DNA from: G965216695 sp965216695 | GTDB lineage: Bacteria; Pseudomonadota; Gammaproteobacteria; Pseudomonadales; Azotimanducaceae | NCBI GenBank assembly: GCA_965216695.1 | Contig: OZ244212.1 | Location: 1,736,001-1,800,000, forward strand | Direction: 5' to 3' | DNA: 64,000 bases | Shown: piece by piece, positions 7,057 through 16,636 of the stretch | Position numbering within the stretch: the first letter of the stretch is position 1 | Layout: the number at the start of each line of letters is the position of its first letter | Made by a program: the position numbers and the translations under genes | The notes under the pieces: model-generated | What the model saw: the letters and a program-made list of their open reading frames with translations, nothing else | Told to the model about the DNA's origin: nothing | Database searches by the model: none

Positions 7057-9446
7057 CAATTGCGTGTCTCCGGTGTATAGCCCTTTATGCCCCGCTGCAG
7101 AACCGATTCCACTTTCGTTCCCAGGCCTGCCAGACCCTTGAACACAATCTGCACGAAGATGCCTTCGTCGGGGTCCACGTTGGCGAAATTGCGACCTGTG
7201 GGGCTGTCGAGAAACCGACGTGCCAGCACGCGGATCTGCCAGCAGCAGTCATTGTACTCAAGACCACCGAACCCCTCGATGGTTCGGCGACTTTCCAGAT
7301 CGAAGTTCCACCGCCCGATCAACCCGACCCGGCGGGACAGGGGCCAGTAGACCGACAGATCGGTCTGATCGATCATGTCGCGGACGCGTTTGCGGTATCC
7401 GATGTTGAACACGTGCCGCCGGTCGGACCGGTAACTCAGCCCAAACCGGGCCTGGTCAACCGTGTCGTCGTGCGGGTCGTAGACGACCGCGCCAGACACC
7501 CGCCACCGCCGCGCGAGCGCTGCCGACACCTCCGCTGCCAGCGCTGACGAACTCTGCCGCTCGTCGGCCGTGGGCGCGCCTCTGAGCGTAACCCGCCGGT
7601 TCTCAAAATACGCGATCTGGCCGACGCTTGCGCGCAGGTACTCGCGCCCGGTCGCGGCGTCGGCAAACCGTGTGGTAACACCCACAGACAACTGGTTGGC
7701 ATCGCCGATGCGATCGAAACCGGCGAAGCGGTTATTGCGGAACAGCTGGCTGAAGCCGAAATCGAGCACGGACGAGTCGAACAGCGGAATCTGTGATTGA
7801 TCCGCAAATTCCTGATAGAGATAGTACACCCGCGGTTCCAGAGACTGCGTCAGTCCCCTGCCAAACAGCCGCAGGTCGCGATCGAAGTACAGTCCCCCAC
7901 CAACGCTGCCAAAGCCGATCGAGCGCGTCACCGACTCGTCGAACGCCGTTCCAAGCGTCAACCCGTCGGGCGCATCCAGATCGTAATCCGTGTACCGGAA
8001 ACCCGCTTCCGCGTCGAAAAACCCCCACATCCATCGCAGCGGCAAGCGTAGCTGCGGCTGCACGTGCGAGCGCTTTCCGGTTACAGCGTCGAGTCCGGAT
8101 GCGCGCGCTATGTCGCGCTCGAAGCGCGTCCATTCCGCTGTAACGGACCAGCGCAGCGGGCCGGGCAACGGCAACCGGTAATCCAGCTCCAGCTCCGGTT
8201 CCCGCCGGTACGGTTCCTGCGCAATCTCGTCGAGGCGCTGAAACCGCTGCGCCCACAAACGAACGGTCAGATCCGGAATCCGGTACGTGATCTGTCCCCG
8301 CCGCTCCAGTTGGATCTCGCTCGACACCGCCAGGTCGGTACCGAGGTTGCGAAAGTAATCGCGGTCGCTGACGGCGGTGTAGTCCACATATGTCGAAAAT
8401 CGACCGATCCGACCGCGGTGCTCAATCCCGTAAAGCCAGCGATCCGCCGGTTCGAAGCCGGCATCGGAACCGTTGATGTCTTCGAAGTCATCACGCTCGA
8501 ATACACCGTCATACAGGTCGTCGCTGTTCAGAAACGCGCCCGACAACGTCGTTGACTGCCAACGCGACAGATGCCGGAACTCCGATTCCAGACCTACCCC
8601 TCGATCGGATATCAGCCGCGGCGTGAGCGTTGCGTCGTAGTTGGGCGCAAGATTCCAGTAGTACGGCAACGACAGGTCAAGCCCGTCCTCGTTCGAATAA
8701 CCGATGCCTGGAAACAGAAACCCGCTCACGCGTTCGTCCGAAACCGGGAAGCGGATGAACGGCGTATAAAACACCGGGACACCGGCAACGCTCAGACGCG
8801 CGTTCCGCGCGGTGCCGAACACCGCGTCCTCGGGAATGTCGAGCCGACCGGCATTCACCCTCCACGAGTCATTGCCGGGCGCACAACGCGTGAAACGCGA
8901 CCCGCGCACCTCCAGGTCTCCCTCCGCGGTCTTGTGTACGGTTCGGGCACGGCCCCGAAACTCGTTCGCCAGCAGCACGAACTCGGCGTCGCCGAGCGTT
9001 GCATCCCGGCGATCGACGTTGGCAACGGCCGATTCGCCTCGGGCAATCACATCAGCGTCGCGTATCACGACCCCGCCCGCCAACTCCGCGTCGCCGGAAT
9101 CCGTGTACAGCGTCGCCTGATCGGTGTGGATCACGCGCCCACCCTGCCGAATCTCCACATTCCCCGACAGCTCGGCGCGATCGTCCAGCCAGTACTCAGC
9201 CTGATCCGCGATGGCGGTTACCGGTCCCGCGCCGGTGGGGTCGACCGGAACAATGTCGGCCGGAACGACGTACGTACCCGAGCAGTATTCCGGCACGGAC
9301 CGCCGCGCTGCGGCGGACAGGTCGGCGCGATCCCGCCAAAGCGAATCGGCCAGATCCGAGCCCGCCTGCGCACCCGCGTTGGCGGTGCTCAGCGAAGCCA
9401 GGATCACATACAAGAGAAGGGCGTACTGCCGCGGTCCGTAGCGCAT
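7056..9446 (-). CDS. lptD: LPS-assembly protein LptD
   Basis: Outer-membrane beta-barrel that, with LptE, inserts lipopolysaccharide into the outer leaflet. It is 796 aa from the ATG at 9446 (E. coli 784). The frame is open to 9557, but the residues before M-R-Y-G-P-R-Q lack signal-peptide character. The signal sequence is followed by an OstA/jellyroll domain (about residues 70-200) and a long barrel. Two adjacent cysteines (CCW, about residue 735) near the C-terminus and one early Cys in PEYCSGTYV fit the disulfides of this family. First gene of the operon. Only about 50 bp separate it from divergent amgK; a TATCAT at 9453-9458 on this strand may be its -10 box. Confidence 0.95.
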   Translation of the reverse strand: MRYGPRQYALLLYVILASLSTANAGAQAGSDLADSLWRDRADLSAAARRSVPEYCSGTYVVPADIVPVDPTGAGPVTAIADQAEYWLDDRAELSGNVEIRQGGRVIHTDQATLYTDSGDAELAGGVVIRDADVIARGESAVANVDRRDATLGDAEFVLLANEFRGRARTVHKTAEGDLEVRGSRFTRCAPGNDSWRVNAGRLDIPEDAVFGTARNARLSVAGVPVFYTPFIRFPVSDERVSGFLFPGIGYSNEDGLDLSLPYYWNLAPNYDATLTPRLISDRGVGLESEFRHLSRWQSTTLSGAFLNSDDLYDGVFERDDFEDINGSDAGFEPADRWLYGIEHRGRIGRFSTYVDYTAVSDRDYFRNLGTDLAVSSEIQLERRGQITYRIPDLTVRLWAQRFQRLDEIAQEPYRREPELELDYRLPLPGPLRWSVTAEWTRFERDIARASGLDAVTGKRSHVQPQLRLPLRWMWGFFDAEAGFRYTDYDLDAPDGLTLGTAFDESVTRSIGFGSVGGGLYFDRDLRLFGRGLTQSLEPRVYYLYQEFADQSQIPLFDSSVLDFGFSQLFRNNRFAGFDRIGDANQLSVGVTTRFADAATGREYLRASVGQIAYFENRRVTLRGAPTADERQSSSALAAEVSAALARRWRVSGAVVYDPHDDTVDQARFGLSYRSDRRHVFNIGYRKRVRDMIDQTDLSVYWPLSRRVGLIGRWNFDLESRRTIEGFGGLEYNDCCWQIRVLARRFLDSPTGRNFANVDPDEGIFVQIVFKGLAGLGTKVESVLQRGIKGYTPETRN

Positions 9447-9463
9447 CGCGCGATGATAAAGAC

Positions 9464-9491
9464 TTGGTGACCGCAGGCCCACGGCTATAAT
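9464..9491 (+). promoter_or_regulatory. Sigma-70-type promoter for amgK, probably giving a leaderless transcript
   Basis: A perfect TATAAT (9486-9491) lies 16 bp after TTGGTG (9464-9469). Transcription would start about 6-7 nt after the -10 box, at the GTG start codon of amgK (9498). There is no room for, and no sign of, a Shine-Dalgarno sequence. A leaderless mRNA is therefore likely. The promoter call rests on sequence match only. Confidence 0.55.
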
Positions 9492-9497
9492 CGCCGC

Positions 9498-10478
9498 GTG
9501 GAGCCGGAGTTGAAAAATTGGGTGGCGCACCAGCTGCCGTCGGCGGTTCGGGACCACAGCCCTCTACCGGTGGAAGCCAGCCACCGGGTGTTCTACCGAG
9601 TGGATACGGACACCGGGCGCTTCGTGGTGATGAGCTCACCGCCCGAGCTCGAGAACAACACGCGATTCGTCGAGTTTGCCCGGCGTCTGCTCGAGCTAGG
9701 CATTCCCGTGCCTCAGATTCTCGCGTTCTCCCCGGCGCACGGCTACGTGCTGATGACCGACCTGGGCGACAGCGACCTACGCACAGTTTACGAAACGCCC
9801 GACCGAGACGCGGCGCTCAACGCCGCGCTCGACGTTCTGAGAACGTTCCAGCACGCGCCCACCGAGGGGTTCGAACCGTACAGTCTCGACCGGTTGCACG
9901 ACGAGCTTGCGATTTTCTCGACGTTTCTCGCGGCACCCGCGACAAACCGGGCGCCGGACAGTGGCGACGCACTCGCCGACGCGTTCGCCCGGCTGGCCGA
10001 ACGGGTCTACGCGCAACCGCGTTGCCTGATCCACCGCGACTTTCACTGCAGGAATCTGTTGTTCAACAACAATCGACTGGGCGTGGTGGACTTTCAGGAC
10101 GCACTGATCGGTCCCGCGTCGTACGACATAGCGTCCCTCCTCCACGACTGCTACTACGAGTTCAGCGATACGGAGCGCGAGCACTGGCTGGCAACGTTTC
10201 AGGCCGCGTCGCCGCACTGGACGGATCTGGACACACTGCGCCATGCGGTAGAGGTCACGGCGCTCCAGCGGCAACTGAAGGCCCTGGGTATCTTTGCGCG
10301 GCTGCACCAGCGGGACGGCAAATCGAGTCACCTCGTCTACATTCAACCCGTGGCCCGGCGGGCGCAAAAGCTCGCGGCACGCCATCGGACGACGGCAGCG
10401 ATCGCTGCCTGGCTAGGGGACAATCAAAACGCGCTGGAGCAGACCGTGAACGCGTGGCAGGCCGAACCCCAACCGTGA
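9498..10478 (+). CDS. amgK: Anomeric sugar kinase AmgK (N-acetylmuramate/N-acetylglucosamine 1-kinase)
   Basis: Phosphorylates N-acetylmuramic acid and GlcNAc at the anomeric carbon, the first step of a peptidoglycan-recycling shortcut that bypasses de novo UDP-MurNAc synthesis. It is 326 aa with the aminoglycoside-phosphotransferase fold. LIHRDFHCRN is the catalytic loop (Asp at the catalytic position) and VVDFQDA supplies the metal-binding Asp. Placement directly before murU and divergent from lptD matches the Pseudomonas layout. The GTG start at 9498 is chosen because upstream sequence is promoter; the stop overlaps murU by GTGA. Confidence 0.9.
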   Translation: MEPELKNWVAHQLPSAVRDHSPLPVEASHRVFYRVDTDTGRFVVMSSPPELENNTRFVEFARRLLELGIPVPQILAFSPAHGYVLMTDLGDSDLRTVYETPDRDAALNAALDVLRTFQHAPTEGFEPYSLDRLHDELAIFSTFLAAPATNRAPDSGDALADAFARLAERVYAQPRCLIHRDFHCRNLLFNNNRLGVVDFQDALIGPASYDIASLLHDCYYEFSDTEREHWLATFQAASPHWTDLDTLRHAVEVTALQRQLKALGIFARLHQRDGKSSHLVYIQPVARRAQKLAARHRTTAAIAAWLGDNQNALEQTVNAWQAEPQP

Positions 10479-11179
10479 AGGCCATCATTCTCGCGGCCGG
10501 TCGCGGTACACGGCTCGGCGCGTTGACCCGCACCACCCCGAAGCCGATGCTGACGATCGGCGGCGTTCCGCTGATCGAGCGGCACATCCGCTGGCTGCGC
10601 GGGGCCGGCATCAGCGACATCGTCGTCAACGTGCATCACCTCGCTCAACGGATCACCGACCATCTGGGCGACGGCAGCACCCTCGGCGTGCGGCTCACCT
10701 ACAGTCCGGAAAGCGAGTTGCTGGAAACCGGTGGCGCAATCGTCAAAGCGTTGCCGCTGTTGGGCGCAGATCCGTTCATCTACGTGCTTGGCGACGTGTA
10801 CTCCGAGTTTCCTCCCGACGCGCTTTCACTGGACCTGGCAGCGGACGCGGACATGCACATGGTGCTCACGCCAACACCCACGTTCCGCGACCAGGGCGAT
10901 TTCGAGCACGCTCGCGGACGTGTTACGCGCCGTGGCAACGCGTTCGTGTTCTGCGGCTATGCGGTGGTGCGACCACGCATCTTCGAACCGTACGCGCCAG
11001 CGGCAGGCTCGGACTGGCCCGTGTTTTCGTTCCGTGAGCTGATGTTCGATGCCGTCGCAAACAATCGGGCAACGGCGCAGATCTGGCACGGCTACTGGAG
11101 CGATATCGGCACCCCGGACCAACTCAGTCAGACGCGACAGCACCACGCGGCCCACCAAACGGGTACCATGCGCCAATGA
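10475..11179 (+). CDS. murU: N-acetylmuramate alpha-1-phosphate uridylyltransferase
   Basis: Converts MurNAc-1-phosphate and UTP to UDP-MurNAc, completing the AmgK-MurU recycling route. It is 234 aa. The nucleotidyltransferase signature LAAGRGTRLGALT followed by TPKPML is at the N-terminus, and a later GYWSDIGTP segment is typical of the family. The GTG start at 10475 shares 4 nt with the amgK stop, and the stop shares 4 nt with rpe (ATGA). The same reading frame is open far upstream through amgK, but that part is only a shadow of amgK. Confidence 0.92.
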   Translation: MKAIILAAGRGTRLGALTRTTPKPMLTIGGVPLIERHIRWLRGAGISDIVVNVHHLAQRITDHLGDGSTLGVRLTYSPESELLETGGAIVKALPLLGADPFIYVLGDVYSEFPPDALSLDLAADADMHMVLTPTPTFRDQGDFEHARGRVTRRGNAFVFCGYAVVRPRIFEPYAPAAGSDWPVFSFRELMFDAVANNRATAQIWHGYWSDIGTPDQLSQTRQHHAAHQTGTMRQ

Positions 11180-11850
11180 ACTTCTGGATCTCCCCGTCGA
11201 TTCTCGCGGCCGATTTCGCCCGGCTGGGCGAGGAAGTATCCGCAGTGCTGGCGGCCGGCGCGGACACGATTCACTTCGACGTGATGGACAACCATTACGT
11301 CCCTAATCTGTCGATCGGACCGCTCGTGTTGGAGTCTCTGCGCGCCGCCGGGCTACAGTGCACGATAGACGTTCATCTGATGGTGAAGCCCGTGGATGCG
11401 CTGATTGATGCGTTTCTCGAAGCCGGCGCTGATTACATCACCATTCACCCGGAAAGCACGGAACACCTGCACCGCTCTCTGGCGCGCATACGCGAGGGCG
11501 GCGCGAAAGCCGGCGTGGTGTTCAATCCGGCAACGCCGCTCGGTGTTTTGAGCGAAGTGACATCGCTGATCGACCTGGTACTGATCATGTCCGTAAATCC
11601 CGGATTCGGCGGACAGCAATTCATCACGGAAAGCCTCGCCAAAGTGCGTAGGACCCGACAGTTGCTCAACGACGCCGGCTGCGACGCGCGACTGCAGGTT
11701 GATGGTGGGATCACCGTAGAGAACATCGCCGACGTGGCGCGTGCCGGCGCAGATACGTTCGTCGCCGGCTCCGCAATTTTCGGCAGCGACGACTACAGCG
11801 CAACGATCGCCGAGATGCGCGAGGCGCTGGATCGCGCGTCAGCCATCTGA
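11176..11850 (+). CDS. rpe: Ribulose-phosphate 3-epimerase
   Basis: Interconverts ribulose 5-phosphate and xylulose 5-phosphate in the pentose phosphate pathway. It is 224 aa, standard length. Motifs of the TIM-barrel metalloenzyme are SPSILAADF at the start, HFDVMDNHYVPN (metal His and catalytic Asp), MVKPVD, MSVNPGFGGQ and the C-terminal DGGI. The ATG overlaps the murU stop. The order rpe-gph-trpE is the same as in Pseudomonas. Confidence 0.98.
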   Translation: MNFWISPSILAADFARLGEEVSAVLAAGADTIHFDVMDNHYVPNLSIGPLVLESLRAAGLQCTIDVHLMVKPVDALIDAFLEAGADYITIHPESTEHLHRSLARIREGGAKAGVVFNPATPLGVLSEVTSLIDLVLIMSVNPGFGGQQFITESLAKVRRTRQLLNDAGCDARLQVDGGITVENIADVARAGADTFVAGSAIFGSDDYSATIAEMREALDRASAI

Positions 11851-11857
11851 ACTCGGG

Positions 11858-12514
11858 ATGCCGAAGCCGCCGCGCAGTTTCAACGCGTACCTGTTTGACC
11901 TGGACGGAACGCTCGTGGACACCGCGCCCGATCTGAACAGCGCGCAGAACGCCGCGCTGAGCCATTTTGGGCTTGAGGTCACCGACGTGGAACACACGCG
12001 TCAATGGGTCGGACTGGGGGCGCGCGTGCTGCTGCAGCGTGCATTAGCCAACCAGGGCGCAGCAACCGGCGACCTCGACACGATGTTCCAGATGTTCCTC
12101 GAGCACTACGAGCGCCACCTGGCCGACGCGAGCACGCCCTACCCGGACGTTGCCGCAACACTTGGCGCGCTCAGGCAACGCAACGTGCCTACCGCCGTCG
12201 TTACCAACAAACCTCAGGCTCTGGCGACGGCCTTGCTGCACGAACTCGACCTGCACCGTTACTTCGATCTGGTGCTCGGCGGGGATGCCGTAGACAATCC
12301 CAAGCCGGCTCCGGATCCAGCGCTGCACGCGTGCAGGCAACTGGGCGTCGGCATCCATGAAGCGCTCTTCGTTGGCGACTCCCAGACCGATGTCGATTGC
12401 GCCCGGGCGGCCGGATGTTCAGTGGCCTGCGTGCCCTACGGCTATCGCGCCAACGTCCCGGTTGGTGATCTGGGGGCCGATTACCTGATTGAAACCCTGG
12501 CAGACCTCGTTTAG
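11858..12514 (+). CDS. gph: Phosphoglycolate phosphatase (HAD superfamily)
   Basis: Dephosphorylates 2-phosphoglycolate. It is 218 aa from the ATG at 11858, 7 nt after the rpe stop; the frame is open further upstream but only inside rpe. HAD motifs are in order: FDLDGTLVDT (nucleophile Asp), VVTNKP (motif II), the lysine of NPKPAPDP (motif III), and VGDSQTDV (motif IV). The fold and length fit Gph. HAD enzymes are promiscuous, so the substrate rests largely on the conserved place between rpe and trpE. Confidence 0.92.
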   Translation: MPKPPRSFNAYLFDLDGTLVDTAPDLNSAQNAALSHFGLEVTDVEHTRQWVGLGARVLLQRALANQGAATGDLDTMFQMFLEHYERHLADASTPYPDVAATLGALRQRNVPTAVVTNKPQALATALLHELDLHRYFDLVLGGDAVDNPKPAPDPALHACRQLGVGIHEALFVGDSQTDVDCARAAGCSVACVPYGYRANVPVGDLGADYLIETLADLV

Positions 12515-12547
12515 CCTTCCGGCGGTAGACGTCCTGATTGTCCACCC

Positions 12548-12601
12548 ATGATCCACGGCAACGCCCAGGCATCGCTCCACAGCCATCATCGCTGGCGCTG
12601 A
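12548..12601 (+). promoter_or_regulatory. Possible trp leader: 17-codon frame with one Trp codon and pairing segments before trpE
   Basis: The 155 bp between gph and trpE hold a short frame, ATG at 12548 to TGA at 12601. It encodes 17 residues (M-I-H-G-N-A-Q-A-S-L-H-S-H-H-R-W-R), with the Trp codon next to last. Its stop lies inside GCTGAAA (12597-12603), complementary to TTTCAGC (12645-12651). TGATCCACG at the start of the frame (12549-12557) is complementary to CGTGGATCA (12658-12666) just before the trpE ATG. No ribosome site precedes the frame and no T-run follows the stems. A leader role is speculative. Confidence 0.25.
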
Positions 12602-12669
12602 AATCTGCAGAGCCGGTCACGCCGGCCCGTTCCGTTAACCGTACTTTCAGCACCAATCGTGGATCAATC

Positions 12670-14163
<1,494 letters not shown>

Positions 14164-14166
14164 GCC

Positions 14167-14769
14167 ATGCTCCTGATGATCGACAACTACGACTCGTTCA
14201 CCTTCAACGTCGTGCAGTACCTGATGGAACTCGGCGCGGCCGTCGAGGTGCACCGCAATGACGAAATCACGGTGGAGGCAATCCAAGCGCTCGGTCCCCG
14301 CGGAATCGTCATCTCTCCGGGGCCTTGCACCCCCAACGAAGCTGGTGTGTCCATGGCGGCGATCGAGCACTTCGCCGGCAAGATACCGATCCTCGGCATA
14401 TGCCTCGGGCACCAGAGTATAGGTCAGGCCTTCGGCGGCAAAGTCGTGCGCGCAGAGCGCGTAATGCACGGAAAGACCTCATCCATCCATCACACCGACG
14501 AAGGCGTGTTTCGCGCCCTCCCACAGCCTTTCGAAGCGACGCGCTACCATTCGCTGATCGTTGAACGCGCCTCCCTTCCAGATACGCTGGAAGTAACCGC
14601 TTGGACAACCCGGGACGGCGAAGAACATGAGATCATGGGCTTGCGCCACCGCCACTTGCCGGTGGAGGGCGTGCAGTTTCATCCTGAGTCCATCCTCACC
14701 CGCTGCGGTCACGCACTGTTGAAAAATTTTCTGGAGTCCGTCGATGCGTATCACCGATCTGCTGAATGA
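14167..14769 (+). CDS. trpG: Anthranilate synthase component II (glutamine amidotransferase)
   Basis: Class I glutamine amidotransferase giving ammonia to TrpE. It is 200 aa. ILGICLGHQ has the nucleophile Cys79, and GVQFHPESI holds the His and Glu of the triad. MIDNYDSFTFNVVQY at the N-terminus and SPGPCTPNEAG are typical. The protein could also serve p-aminobenzoate synthesis, as in organisms that lack a separate pabA; the window cannot decide. Its 3' end overlaps trpD by 26 bp. Confidence 0.96.
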   Translation: MLLMIDNYDSFTFNVVQYLMELGAAVEVHRNDEITVEAIQALGPRGIVISPGPCTPNEAGVSMAAIEHFAGKIPILGICLGHQSIGQAFGGKVVRAERVMHGKTSSIHHTDEGVFRALPQPFEATRYHSLIVERASLPDTLEVTAWTTRDGEEHEIMGLRHRHLPVEGVQFHPESILTRCGHALLKNFLESVDAYHRSAE

Positions 14770-15766
14770 CCTGATCGACGGACGTTCGCTGTCGATGGAT
14801 ACATCGCGCGAATTGTTCGAACAGGTCATGTCCGGCAACGCCACGCCGGCGCAGATTGCCGCGATTCTGATCGGGCTTCGAGCCAAGGGCGAAACGGCCG
14901 AGGAAATCGCGGGCGCTGCGCTTGCGATGCGAGGGCTGGCTACCAAGGTCGACGTGGCGCACCCGCATCTGATCGATACCTGCGGCACGGGCGGGTCCGG
15001 GTCCAAGGTATTCAACGTCTCCACCGCTGCGGCTTTCGTCGCCGCAGCGGCCGGCGCCAAAGTCGCCAAGCACGGCAACCGCAAAATGACCAGCAGTTGC
15101 GGCAGCGCCGACGTGTTGGAAGCCGCTGGTGTCACGCTGGAACTGACGCCCGAGCAGATCGCTCATTGCGTTACGGAAGTTGGCGTCGGCTTCATGTTTG
15201 CCCAGCATCACCACAGCGCGATGCGGCACGCCGCGCCGGTGCGTCAGGAACTGGGTGTGCGTACGATGATGAACGTGCTCGGCCCAATGACCAATCCGGC
15301 CGGCGCAAAACGCCAGGTGATTGGTGTGTTCGATACACAATGGCAACGCCGCATGGCCGAAGTGTTGCGGCTTCTGGAATCCGAACACGTGCTGGTGGTA
15401 CACAGCAGCGGTCTCGACGAAATTGCCCTCGACCGCCCGACCCATGTCGTGGAACTGCGCAACGGCGAGATCAGCGAGTACGACATTGAACCGTCTCAGT
15501 TCGGCATCGAGCCCCGGTCCATGGACGACCTGGTGGCCACGTCACCCGAGACGAGTCTCGCCAAGCTCGAGCAATCGTTGGCCGAGCCGGATTCCAAGGC
15601 CGCCGACATTGTGAGCTTGAACGCTGGCGCGGCGATCTACGCGGCCGGCGTGGCCACGAGTCTAAAAAATGGCGTGCTGATGGCGCAGGACGCGATTGCC
15701 GCAGGCCTCGCCCGCGAGCGCCTTCAGGACCTGGTACGGGTCAGCCGGTTGATGACGCTGAAGTGA
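14744..15766 (+). CDS. trpD: Anthranilate phosphoribosyltransferase
   Basis: Joins anthranilate to PRPP. It is 340 aa, normal length. The PRPP-binding DTCGTGGSG with following FNVST, KHGNRKMTSSCGSADVLEA and the RQELGVRTMMNVLGPMTNPA stretch are all present. The ATG at 14744 lies inside the end of trpG; GGAG about 8 nt upstream supports it. The trpE-G-D-C genes are contiguous here. In pseudomonads trpE usually stands apart from trpGDC. Confidence 0.97.
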   Translation: MRITDLLNDLIDGRSLSMDTSRELFEQVMSGNATPAQIAAILIGLRAKGETAEEIAGAALAMRGLATKVDVAHPHLIDTCGTGGSGSKVFNVSTAAAFVAAAAGAKVAKHGNRKMTSSCGSADVLEAAGVTLELTPEQIAHCVTEVGVGFMFAQHHHSAMRHAAPVRQELGVRTMMNVLGPMTNPAGAKRQVIGVFDTQWQRRMAEVLRLLESEHVLVVHSSGLDEIALDRPTHVVELRNGEISEYDIEPSQFGIEPRSMDDLVATSPETSLAKLEQSLAEPDSKAADIVSLNAGAAIYAAGVATSLKNGVLMAQDAIAAGLARERLQDLVRVSRLMTLK

Positions 15767-16581
15767 GCGAAACAATCCTCGACCGCATTCTGCGCGACAA
15801 ACGCGACGAAGTCCGCGCACGTTCCGCCCGGACGCCATTGAACGAATTGCGCGTGCGCGCCAGGGAAGCGACGCCGCCGCGACCATTCGCGACGCCACTG
15901 CGCGACTGCAACGACGCGGGCCGCGTGGCAGTGATCGCCGAGATCAAGAAGGCCTCACCCAGCAAGGGAGTGATCCGGGAGCGTTTCGATCCACCGGAGA
16001 TCGCGCGGCGTTACGCGGCAGGCGGCGCAACCTGTCTTTCAGTGCTAACCGACGAAGCCTACTTCCAAGGCCATGACCGGTATCTCCAGGAAGTCAAAGC
16101 GACCGTCGACCTCCCGGTGCTGCGGAAGGACTTCGTCGTCGATCCCTATCAGATCTACGAGGCCCGGGTACTCGGCGCCGACTGCGTGCTGCTCATTGCA
16201 AGTGCCTTGACTACGAGTCAGCTTGCAGAGTTCCACGAATTGGCCCGCAACTTAGGGCTCGACGCACTGATCGAGGTTCATGATGCCAAGGAAACCGCGC
16301 ACGCGGTAACGCTGGACCCGGGCATGATCGGCATCAACAACCGCAACCTCCGTACCTTCGAGACCCGGCTCGACACCACGATCGAACTCGCCGGGCACAT
16401 TCCGGATTCGATTCTGATCGTCTCCGAAAGCGGCATTCACACCGCCGCGGACATCGAACGATTGCGTGCACGCCGGGCGGGCGCGTTTCTGATCGGTGAA
16501 GCGTTCATGCGCGCCGACGACCCGGGCGCCGCTCTCGCAGACCTGCTCGCCTCGACGGCACCCGCACGCGCGCCCCGTTGA
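15763..16581 (+). CDS. trpC: Indole-3-glycerol-phosphate synthase
   Basis: Closes the indole ring from carboxyphenylamino-deoxyribulose phosphate. It is 272 aa and monofunctional; no PRAI (trpF) domain follows. TIM-barrel motifs are VIAEIKKASPSKG (catalytic Lys and Glu), VLRKDFVVDPYQI, GINNRNL and VSESGI. The GTG start at 15763 overlaps the trpD stop (GTGA). In Pseudomonas the next gene would be crp/vfr; here about 7.6 kb of other genes intervene. Confidence 0.97.
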   Translation: MSETILDRILRDKRDEVRARSARTPLNELRVRAREATPPRPFATPLRDCNDAGRVAVIAEIKKASPSKGVIRERFDPPEIARRYAAGGATCLSVLTDEAYFQGHDRYLQEVKATVDLPVLRKDFVVDPYQIYEARVLGADCVLLIASALTTSQLAEFHELARNLGLDALIEVHDAKETAHAVTLDPGMIGINNRNLRTFETRLDTTIELAGHIPDSILIVSESGIHTAADIERLRARRAGAFLIGEAFMRADDPGAALADLLASTAPARAPR

Positions 16582-16636
16582 CGGCGACCGACGCGAGCGG
16601 TACAACCGTGCCGGGACACGCCACCGGAAGCCTGCG

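Noticed and set aside
5572..7080. Long open frame (about 500 codons) antisense to surA
   Set aside because: It has no domain resemblance and its residue pattern is the complement of a high-GC gene. The surA frame carries signal peptide and parvulin motifs throughout.
9518..11179. 553-codon frame joining an upstream part to murU, which could suggest a fusion protein
   Set aside because: The first 320 codons are out of frame with amgK, which has all kinase motifs. Only the last 234 codons from 10475 are homologous to MurU.
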